Shown: positions 25,452 to 37,400 of the stretch, piece by piece
Layout of the letters: each line of letters begins with the position of its first letter
Numbering within the stretch: the first letter of the stretch is position 1
Source: Loripinus fragilis
Lineage: Eukaryota > Mollusca > Bivalvia > Lucinida > Lucinidae
Direction of reading: 5' to 3'
NCBI GenBank assembly: GCA_964019695.1
Contig: OZ026519.1
Coordinates: forward strand, 26,033,213 to 26,097,212
Length of the DNA: 64,000 nucleotides
The notes under the pieces: model-generated
Seen by the model: the letters and a program-made list of their open reading frames with translations, nothing else
What the model was told of the DNA's origin: nothing
Databases searched by the model: none
Program-made: the position numbers and the translations under genes

Positions 25452-28400
25452 GTAAGTAATTAATAGATCAAAAATAGAGTACATTTACAGTACATTTACA
25501 GGCCTTTAGTTAAGAGTCTGAGTGCATACCAAAAAAATAATTTTCCTATGTCTCAACCAAAACATATGTTGTGGGTACTCAAAAGAACTGTCTCAATGAG
25601 ATTGTTCTTTTAAGCACCTAAAACATTTGTTCAAACAGATGGATTAGTAAATATTTACAATTTTACTCTAAAAAATTTCATTTATATCTAATCCTATGCA
25701 TTTAGTTTCCCTTGACCTGGCAGACCCATAAAAGATAATGTAGATCATACAGTCTGCTCTTGGTAGATGTACTGTTTGTGTTAGTCTTGTTCTTCAGGTA
25801 ACTAGTAGGCAGGGATTTTCCTAGGCCTGATTTGGGGCAGAATAACGGCCCCTTCTCCTTTCAAAAATGAGAAAAAAACTTCCCAAAATGGTGCATATCA
25901 TTCCCAATTTCTTAGTTCTACATTTTGGTGGAAGTTTCATGATACTCTAATCATAAATACCTAAGTTACAGATGCATGAAAATTTGCATAAAATGTGAAG
26001 GAAAACATGTTTTCATTCACATTTTATGCAATTTTTCTCATGAGTATTTATGGTGGGCAATTAAAGCAACAAATACATGTATTTAAAATGACTGTTCAGT
26101 TCTAGATTTCCCAATTTGATGGTCCAAATGCTTTTCTCCCCAAATTCAACAGGCCCGGCTTCAGAAAGGTAGGAAAATCCCTGGTAGGGTTTGACATTTT
26201 AGGACATTTTCAGCCAGTTACTGTTGTCTGCTGATAACAAAATGTCAGGCCTGATCTGGATCCAAAATGTTTGAGACTGATGGATCAGAGAGTCGAACAG
26301 TTTGGATCCTGATCTGGTATTCCTCAATCATGAAATATTTTTTTGAAAAAGGTTAAAGGTTTATCTCAACAAAAAATCAGCAGACAGCAAAACTTATCTG
26401 ACAATCATAATGGCATGCAATACTAGTACATAATTATCATGGCACAATCTTCTCTCTTCTGTACAGGGAGTAGTAATAATGCTGTTCTAAAGGGTTATCA
26501 ATACAATACATAATTATTGAGGCACAATCTTCTCTCTTCTGTTTAGGGAGTAGTAATAATGCTGTTCTAAAGGGTTATCAATACAATACATAATTATTGA
26601 GGCACAATCTTCTCTCTTCTGTACAGGTAGTAGTGATAATGCTGATCTGAAAGCTTATCAATACAATACATAAATATCATGGCACAATAGTCTCTCTTCT
26701 GTAAAGGTAGTAGTGATAATGCTGTTCTGAGAGCTTATCAATACAATACATAATAATCATGGCACAATCTTCTCTCTTCTGTACAGGTAGTAGTGATAAT
26801 GCTGTTCTGAGAGCTTATCAATACAATACATAATAATCATGGCACAATCTTCTCTCTTCTGTACAGGGAGTAGTGATAATGCTGTTCTGAAGGCTTATCA
26901 ATACAATACATAAGTATCATGGCACAATCTTCTCTCTTCTGTACAGATTATGAGATAGTAGTGATAATGCTGTTCTGAAGGCTTATCAATACAATACATA
27001 AGTATCATGGCACAATCTTCTCTCTTCTGTGCAGGGAGAAGTGATAATGCTGTTCTGAAGGCTTATCAATACAATACATAAGTATCATGGCACAATCTTC
27101 TCTCTTCTGTACAGATTAAGAGATAGTAGTGATAATGCTGTTCTGAAGGCTTATCAATACAATACATAAGTATCATGGCACAATCTTCTCTTTTCTGTAC
27201 AGATAGTAGTGATAATGCTGTTCTGAGAGCTTATCAATACAATACATAATTATCATGGCACAATCTTCTCTCTTCTGTACAGATAGTAGTGATAATGCTG
27301 TTCTGAGAGCTTATCAATACAATACATGATTACCATGGCACAATCTTCTCTCTTCTGTACAGATAGTAGTGATAATGCTGTTCTGAGAGCTTATCAATAC
27401 AATACATAAGTATCATGGCACAATCTTCTCTTTTCTGTACAGATAGTAGTGATAATGCTGTTCTGAGAGCTTATCAATACAATACATAATTATCATGGCA
27501 CAATAGTCTCTCTTCTGTAAAGGTAGTAGTGATAATGCTGTTCTGAGAGCTTATCAATACCATACATAATAATCATATCACAATCTTCTCTCTTCTGTAC
27601 AGATAGTAGTGATAATGCTGTTCTGAAGGCTTATCAATACAATACATAAGTATCATGGCACAATCTTCTCTTTTCTGTACAGATAGTAGTGATTATGCTG
27701 TTCTGAAGGCTTATCAATACAATTCATAATTATCATGGCACAATCTTCTTTTTTCTGTACAGATAGTAGTGATAATGCTGTTCTGAGAGTATCAATACAA
27801 TACATAATTATCATGGCACCATCTTCTCTCTTCTGTACAGATAGTAGTGATAATGCTGTTCTAAAGGCTTATCAATACAATACATAATTATTGAGGCACA
27901 ATATTCTCCCTTCTGTACAGGGAGTAGTGATAATGGCCATAATGCTGTTCTGAAGGCTTATCAATACAATACATAATTATTGATGCACAATACTCCCTCT
28001 TCTGTACAGATAGTAGTGATAATGCTGTTCTGAGAGCTTATCAATACAATACATAATTATCATGGCATAATCTTCTCTTTTCTGTGCAGGGAGTAGTGAT
28101 AATGCTGTTCAGAAGGCTTATCAATACAATACATAATTATTGAGGCACAATATTCTCTCTTCTGTACAGATAGTAGTAATAATGCTGTTCAGAAGGCTTA
28201 TCAATACAATACATAATCATTGAGGCACAATATTCTCTCCTCTGTACAGATAGTAGTGATAATGCTGTTCTGAGAGCTTATCAATACAATACATAATTAT
28301 CATGGCACAATCTTCTCTCTTCTGTGCAGGGAGTAGTGATAATGCTGTTCTAAAGGCTTATCAATACAATACATAAGTATCATGGCACCATCTTCTCTCT

Positions 28401-31400
28401 TCTGTACAGATAGTAGTGATAATGCTGTTCTGAGAGCTTATCAATACAATACATAATTATCATGGCACAATCTTCTCTCTTTTGTACAGATAGTAGTAAT
28501 AATGCTGTTCAGAAGGCTTATCAATACAATACATAATTATTGAGGCACAATATTCTCTCTTCTGTAAATAGAGTAGTGATAATGCTGTTCTGAGAGCTTA
28601 TCAAAACAATGCATAATAATCATGGCACAATCTTCTCTCTTCTGTACAGATAATAGTAATAATGCTGTTCAGAAGGCTTATCAATACAATACATAATTAT
28701 TGAGGCACAATATTCTCTCTTCTGTACAGATAGTAGTGATAATGCTGTTCTGAGAGCTTATCAATACAATACATAATTATCATGGCACCATCTTCTCTCT
28801 TCTGTACAGATAGTAGTGATAATGCTGTTCTGAGAGCTTATCAATACAATACATAATTATCATGGCACAATTTTTTCTCTCTTCTGTACAGGGAGTAGTA
28901 ATAATGCTGTTCTGAAGGCTTATCAATACAATACATAATTATCATGGCACAATCTTCTCTCTTCTGTACAGATAGTAGTGATAATGCTGTTCTGAGAGCT
29001 TATCAATACAATACATAATTATCATGGCACAATGTTCTCTCTTCTGTACAGTGAGTAGTAATAATGCTGTTCTGAAGGCTTATCATTCAATACATAATTA
29101 TCATGGCACAATATTCACTTCTGTACAGGTAGTGATAATGCTGTTCTGAGAGCTTATCAATACAATACTTAATTATCATGGCACAATATTCTCTCTTCTG
29201 TACAGGGAGTAGTGATTATGCTGTTCTGAAGGCTTATCAATAAAATACATAATTTTCGTGCCACAATCTTCTCTCTTCTGTACATGGAGCAATAATAATG
29301 CTATTCTGAAGGCTTATCGATACAATACTTAATTATTATGGCACAATATTCACTGTAGTCATACCACTACGGCAATTTGGGTCTCGTCACCCACTCCGGT
29401 GTTATAGTAAAATTACCTTCAAATAAAGGCTGACAAAAATGAGAACTTTGGAATATGTTCGTTTCGAGATGGCGTCGTCTAATTAAGTTTTCTGTGTAGA
29501 TTGTTTTTCCAAATTATTGAAATAAATTATGTTCCAATCTATATGAAGATTAACCATATATTCTTAGTTACTAAAGGTCAATTTCCTGTCACAGACTATA
29601 TTCCCAATACAATAATATTGTATTTCATAGTACACATATATATATGTATTATGTATATTTTACTGCATAACATGTTTATGTTTATCTCTTACGCCACCTG
29701 TGAGTGGCCTGAGATGCATAGTTTTCAATAAAGTTATGTTCTGTTCTGTTCAACAACCTCTGTGTTGTTTTGCCAAAACGGAGATAAAATCAGATTTTAA
29801 ATGTGGTTTTTTACAGTTATATTTAAAAAAAATGTCAATTACGGTTTAGTCATAATTATACAGTTTTGTCATTGATTAATTATCCATGATGACGAAACCG
29901 TAATTAGTTATTTCATGCCTAGTCATGAAACGTTAAAGTTTTCATGTAATTTTAAAGCTAAAAGATACAATGTAAATTCGATGAACAGAAATCAATTAGA
30001 ACCCAAGCATTTTCAGGCGTTTATCTGTGATTAAATGAAGAAATTGAACATGATGAGAAGGTCACCCTGACACCGCAATAAGTTATGAGACCAAAATTGC
30101 CGTAGTGGTATGACTACAGTGATATTCTCTCTTCTGTACAGAGAGTAGTAATAATGCTGTTCTGAAGGTTTATCAATACAATACATAAGTATCAGGGTAC
30201 AATATTCTCTCTTCTGTACAGAGAGTAGTAATAATGCTGTTCTGAAGGCTTATCAATACAATACATAAGTATCATGGTACAATCTTCTCTTTTCTGTGCA
30301 GGGAGTAGTGATAATGCTGTTCAGAAGGCTTATCAATACAATACATAATTATTGAGGCACAATATTCTCTCTTCTGTACAGATAGTAGTAATAATGCTGT
30401 TCAGAAGGCTTATCAATACAATACATAATCATTGAGGCACAATATTCTCTCCTCTGTACAGATAGTAGTGATAATGCTGTTCTGAGAGCTTATCAATACA
30501 ATACATAATTATCATGGCACAATCTTCTCTCTTCTGCGCAGGGAGTAGTGATAATGCTGTTCTGAAGGCTTATCAATACAATACATAAGTATCATGGCAC
30601 CATCTTCTCTCTTCTGTACAGATAGTAGTGATAATGCTGTTCTGAGAGCTTATCAATACAATACATAATTATCATGGCACAATCTTCTCTCTTTTGTACA
30701 GATAGTAGTAATAATGCTGTTCAGAAGGCTTATCAATACAATACATAATTATTGAGGCACAATATTCTCTCTTCTGTAAATAGAGTAGTGATAATGCTGT
30801 TCTGAGAGCTTATCAAAACAATGCATAATAATCATGGCACAATCTTCTCTCTTCTGTACAGATAATAGTAATAATGCTGTTCAGAAGGCTTATCAATACA
30901 ATACATAATTATTGAGGCACAATATTCTCTCTTCTGTACAGATAGTAGTGATAATGCTGTTCTGAGAGCTTATCAATACAATACATAATTATCATGGCAC
31001 CATCTTCTCTCTTCTGTACAGATAGTAGTGATAATGCTGTTCTGAGAGCTTATCAATACAATACATAATTATCATGGCACAATTTTTTCTCTCTTCTGTA
31101 CAGGGAGTAGTAATAATGCTGTTCTGAAGGCTTATCAATACAATACATAATTATCATGGCACAATCTTCTCTCTTCTGTACAGATAGTAGTGATAATGCT
31201 GTTATGAGAGCTTATCAATACAATACATAATTATCATGGCACAATGTTCTCTCTTCTGTACAGTGAGTAGTAATAATGCTGTTCTGAAGGCTTATCATTC
31301 AATACATAATTATCATGGCACAATATTCACTTCTGTACAGGTAGTGATAATGCTGTTCTGAGAGCTTATCAATACAATACTTAATTATCATGGCACAATA

Positions 31401-34400
31401 TTCTCTCTTCTGTACAGGGAGTAGTGATTATGCTGTTCTGAAGGCTTATCAATAAAATACATAATTTTCGTGCCACAATCTTCTCTCTTCTGTACATGGA
31501 GCAATAATAATGCTATTCTGAAGGCTTATCGATACAATACTTAATTATTATGGCACAATATTCACTGTAGTCATACCACTACGGCAATTTGGGTCTCGTC
31601 ACCCACTCCGGTGTTATAGTAAAATTACCTTCAAATAAAGGCTGACAAAAATGAGAACTTTGGAATATGTTCGTTTCGAGATGGCGTCGTCTAATTAAGT
31701 TTTCTGTGTAGATTGTTTTTCCAAATTATTGAAATAAATTATGTTCCAATCTATATGAAGATTAACCATATATTCTTAGTTACTAAAGGTCAATTTCCTG
31801 TCACAGACTATATTCCCAATACAATAATATTGTATTTCATAGTACACATATATATATGTATTATGTATATTTTACTGCATAACATGTTTATGTTTATCTC
31901 TTACGCCACCTGTGAGTGGCCTGAGATGCATAGTTTTCAATAAAGTTATGTTCTGTTCTGTTCAACAACCTCTGTGTTGTTTTGCCAAAACGGAGATAAA
32001 ATCAGATTTTAAATGTGGTTTTTTACAGTTATATTTAAAAAAAATGTCAATTACGGTTTAGTCATAATTATACAGTTTTGTCATTGATTAATTATCCATG
32101 ATGACGAAACCGTAATTAGTTATTTCATGCCTAGTCATGAAACGTTAAAGTTTTCATGTAATTTTAAAGCTAAAAGATACAATGTAAATTCGATGAACAG
32201 AAATCAATTAGAACCCAAGCATTTTCAGGCGTTTATCTGTGATTAAATGAAGAAATTGAACATGATGAGAAGGTCACCCTGACACCGCAATAAGTTATGA
32301 GACCAAAATTGCCGTAGTGGTATGACTACAGTGATATTCTCTCTTCTGTACAGAGAGTAGTAATAATGCTGTTCTGAAGGTTTATCAATACAATACATAA
32401 GTATCAGGGTACAATATTCTCTCTTCTGTACAGAGAGTAGTAATAATGCTGTTCTGAAGGCTTATCAATACAATACATAAGTATCATGGTACAATATTCT
32501 CTCTTCTGTACAGGTAGTAGTAATAATGCTGTTCTGAAGGCTTATCAATACAATACTTAACTAGACTTCAGTCAAGGTCACACAAAATGTTGCCCACTAC
32601 CATCAACATTATGTGACCTATGCAACAAAAAAGCTTGATGTTGCTACATCCCATGGTTAAGAAGATGCATTTACAAGAAAATACATTATTTGACCTTGAC
32701 TTTGGGGTCAATGTCACATGAAATGTTGCCCAGTACCCTCAACATCATGTGACCTATGCAACAGCAAAGTTTGATGGTGCTACATCCCACGGTAAAGGAG
32801 AAGATGCATTTACAAGAAAATGCATCATTTGACCTTGACAAGCTTCCGAAATTTAAAGTACCCAACAAGGGTCCATTTGTGAGTTCGAACAGACAGACTG
32901 ATTACGGACCGACTTTGGTACAAAATTGATATACCTTTTTTTTTCTAAAGAAAAAAGGGGGTATAATTATCATGTTTTCTGTACAGGGAGTAGTAATAAT
33001 GCTGTTCTGAAGGCTTATCAATACAATACATAATTATCATTGTACAATATTCTCTCTTCTGTACAGGGAGTAGTAATAATGCTGTTCTGAAGGCTTATCA
33101 ATACAATACATAATTATCATGGCACAATATTCTCTCTTCTGTACAGGTAGTAGTGATAATGCTGTTCTGAAGGCTTATCATTCAATACAATACGTGTACA
33201 TTATAATTATCACTGCACAATTTTCTCTTTTCTGTACATGGAGTAGTAATAATGCTGTTCTGAAGGCTTATCAATACAATACATAATTATCATGGCACAA
33301 TATTCTCTTATTTGTGCAGGGAGCGGTGTTAATGCCATTCTTTTGTTTTGTTTGTTTTGATTCTTTACGTCTCAGTCAACAGCTATGGTCATATAACAAT
33401 GCTGTTCCAAAGGGTTATCAATTGAATTCAATAGTATTATGCACAATCTTCTCTTTTATGTACAGGGAGTAGTGATAATGCTGTTCCAAAGGGTTATCAA
33501 TAGAATTAAATAGTATTATCCACAATATTTTCCCTTCTGTGAAGGGTTATAAATGCAATACATAAATACATAATTATCATGACACAATCTTCTCTCTTCT
33601 GTACAGGGAGTAGTGATACTGCTGACGGTTTGATGGGTTACCAAGTTATTACTGAAGAATCTCTTGTATCAGAATCTCATGAGAAATCTCCTACACAGAA
33701 CCATGAGCTTGAGGATGTGAAACCTGTTGTTGCAACTGGGGATGACCTTGACACAGGTCAACATGATCTAGACACAGGCCAGAATGAACTGCAGACAGTG
33801 GATGCTAGCCATGATGTTATCATACCAGGTATGTCAGGCCTCTAGATCATAAGAAAGTACAGGAGACAAAAAATATTTCAATATTGCACTTTATCTGCAG
33901 GACGAGTGACTTTTTGTTTTACTTGTCCTGCAAACACATGCACTTGTCCTTTAAAAGCATATGCAATAAAGAACATAAGGGAGTAATATGAAATATGACT
34001 TCATCCAGTGATTTTTTTACCTGCGCATCCTGCATCTTTTACTCATAATCTTTGCTCTGGGATGCAAAGTTTTTATTTCAGCGAGTCCCAGGATGCAATG
34101 GTATTGCAGACTTGTCATGAAAAATAGTGTGCTGGACTCATAAGTTTGCAGCTGGACCCATTGATATGGGAAACAGCGAGTCCCAGGACCCATATGCTCA
34201 AAATTGTAAATGAATCACTGCTTCATCGAGTAATTCTTCCCAAAGCACTCGTCCTACAGGATGAGTGCTTTGGGAAGAATTACTCATCCTTTCTAGATTT
34301 CACTCGTAATTACGAGCAGATGAGTGGAATTTTTGTCCTCTGATGTATAATTGAATTTGTTTGTTTTTGGCTCAGGAACTGGCATTTTCAAAACAAATGC

Positions 34401-37400
34401 ATCTTTCATGCTTTTATGCGCCATTATAGGTTCTAAAAAAGTGAATTGTTCGAAGCATTTACTCCAAATTTCTTAAGCAACAAAATGACTTTATGCATAA
34501 AGCACATAACAGCGATAAAACGTGTTTTTCTGATAAATTAGCATCTGCATTGGCTCTCGGGTGTTGTTAAAAAAATCTCACCTTTCAGACTTGGCTTACA
34601 ACGCCACCATTGGAGCACAGCAGATGTTAATGCTGAGAAAATCATGCTTGATGATGATCCTAACATTATCACACAAATTCTTATCCAAAAGAACAAATAA
34701 GAGAACCTTTGATAAGTGGTCTTAAAAAGCTTGGTAGGCAAATATTTTTAGCATTAAAAAAATGTGATAAATTTTCTATTGATACGCAGTGTTTCACTGA
34801 GAGTATGTTTCTTGTGTTTTGGACACAATAAATTCAATGGCCCCACTGAAAGTTGGTCTGTGTATTTTGTGTGACGCAACCAAAAAAGCAGTGAGAACGA
34901 AGTTCTGTCACCTGTGATATCCGATATTTGAGAACTTGTCAAGTTTAAATCGATGATAATACTTTCTATAAATAGTTCTCAAGTGTAATACAGACCAGCC
35001 CACAAATACCTTTGCTGGGTATTTCCATGACATGTGTGTAAATTTTAAAGCAGATTTTAGAAAACAGTGATTTAAAAGAGAAATGAAACGACTGGTTCGG
35101 GTCTATTTTTAGATTGATCGTCTGCGCATTAGTAATGGTGGCAGCCCCGGTCAAGAAATTCGTGACCAGGTACTATTATTTCTGGTGCTCGCAGGCCTTA
35201 GATCCTCAGGATAGTGATTTGTCAGCAAGCAAAACATCATTGCATAATTTGAACCCAAAAATTTTTTTACATGCATGTAGAATTTTGAGACAACTGGCTC
35301 AAAAATTATCTGTGGGTCTGGCTGATTGACATAAAATGTGTTTCACAGCTCGGCACATGACAGATATGCAAACAAACTTACACAGAGCATGTTTGGAAGC
35401 AGTATCTCTCTGTTCAACTATGAGTAAGCAAAACAATTGTTATTTTTTATATCCTGATGTACCAAGGTCCATTAAGCAATAAAAACACATTGATGACATT
35501 GAAAGTTGATTTTAAAAAGTTCTGACAATGACCCCCAAATTTCGAACAAGAGGTCACCTATGACCCCCAAAAATTACAGACTTGCAGAAACACTGGATTC
35601 TGTCTTGAAAATATTTTTGGGTGCTCAAAAGAATAGTTTCATTGAGATGGTTCTTTTGAATGCCCATGCTTTGATTGAGAAATAAGACAATTTTTGATAA
35701 CGCCAGCCTGTCTGGAGGTAGTTTTCGTATTTGTCAGCAAGAACATTATGTTGTGGGAATTCATTAGGAGCTTCTCATGAGGATGCTTCCAATGAGCACC
35801 TCAACAAATACTTGGTTAAGAAAAACAAGAATTATACAGTCATTTACATGGTGTATTGCCATTGTTTTCTGCTTGCTTCTGGGTCATTCTTAGCTAAACT
35901 GCAACAAAAGTGTGACAATCTTGTCAATAATTAAATATGATGTTTGAGCAATGAAATGTAGTTCAGAGGAAGGTTTTATTTAATAGTGTATTTTACATTT
36001 TTAGCCATAAAAAGATAGTTTATTGCTTGTTCTTCTTAAAAATATTTTTTTTTTGCTGACACCCTGTTTTTTATGGACATAACATTGACAACAGTTAAAT
36101 ACAAATACACTCATTATTTGTAACAATAGTGAACATTGAAATTCAGCTATGTTGAGAGTAAACATGTACATATTTAACTTGATTAATAAAAATGAATTTT
36201 ACCAACATCAGCCTGGAAAAACTAAATTGTAGTTATGTTGCGGACGTAACTGGTGGAGTTGAACTTTGAAATTTCTACTGAAGTGGCAGTGTTAAATATT
36301 TCCTGCTGCTAATTGCTTATAATCTGTTTTCACTGATTAAACAATAACAATGCATTGTTCTTTTACCAACAGTTTAACTGCAACATATGATTATAACCTA
36401 TATTTGTAGCGGATGTTACTTGTGGCTTTTGACATGTAACGTCCACAACTGTATAGGAATTTGCATTGTATTTTTTCAAATTTAATCAAATTTCTGCAAT
36501 GTTCAATCATTACAAACATTAAAAAAATTGAATTAAAATAAGCAATCTCTGCTTTATAATGAATGTATTTACAGGAAGCTACATTTGCGAGAAAACCATA
36601 ATTTTTGCGTATATTCCTACTGAGGGTCATATGTTTCTAGGAAGAAATGATCACTATCTGCACTAAATGACTAGGATTCATTTTTATTATTGTTGTATTT
36701 CCTATCGTTATGGATTTGTTAATTCAGACTAAACACTGCTTTGATTTTTTTTATTTCAAATTCTCATTTTAGCTATCTTTTATTTACATTTACATGTTAT
36801 GGATGTTACCATTGACTATCTGACATATACAGAATATGTCAAGTTACATCCGCAACAGTTTTTTGGCATTAAACTTTACTGGGTAGTGTAATTGTAACTA
36901 TTTCAACATTTTTCACTGGTACTGATTTTATAATTATTTCTGGATTTCAAATAATTGCAGAGCTTAAGTGAGATTATGATGTCAACCTGTAGCGTCCACT
37001 CAATGAAAGTATGTCATTATAACATCCATTTCTCTGTCAATAATAACATACGTAACAATGACAAAAACTGAATATTTAATCATAACTGTAAATTTTAGGC
37101 ATCAACCACTCCCAAAAGAATGCAGTACAAAAGCATGTGGTTAGATTTGTAAATACATGGGTAGGGCTGTGGATCGTTAGGTAAGTGGCAATCCGATCTG
37201 GTCCACGATTCATGAGTTACGATTCACAGATCGAACTGCGAGTCACTGGTTAATAAAAAAAGGAAGACGAAACATCTATTGTTGGGTCTATTTACTTAGT
37301 AAATCAGCCCTTTCTGTTAAACCAGAAGTACCACATGTACACAGCTAGATATCAAAAGGATAAGACTACATCTCCACTCACGACTGTCAAGGCATGCAAC

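Larger units (their letters stand above)
26426..33606 (+). repeat. 80-bp minisatellite made of duplicated exon-2 splice acceptors (intron 1)
   Basis: Units repeat every 80 bp in strict register (for example gtacag at 26461, 26541 as gtttag, 26621, 26781). Each unit has a pyrimidine tract (ttctctcttctgtacag), an AG, then (g/a)(g/t)agtagtgataatgctg... ending in a taa-rich stretch with catggcacaat. The real exon 2 edge (33590-33650) is the same sequence: tctctcttctgtacag|ggagtagtgata. After removal of two 771-bp TEs and a ~0.4-kb insertion about 5.2 kb of array remains, roughly 65 units by length. Variants fall into types (gaaggc with attgagg; gagagc with atcatgg) that often alternate, suggesting higher-order repeats. 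Most units keep an intact AG; some are broken (tgtacatgg, tgtaaatag). Confidence 0.95.

Noticed and set aside
29501..29731. 76-codon frame, present twice identically (also 31713-31943)
   Set aside because: It lies inside the 771-bp transposon; duplication comes from the segmental copy. Composition is that of AT-rich non-coding DNA and no domain is visible.
26426..33606. CRISPR-like array
   Set aside because: The whole 80-bp unit is repeated with no unique spacers, and it lies in a eukaryotic intron.
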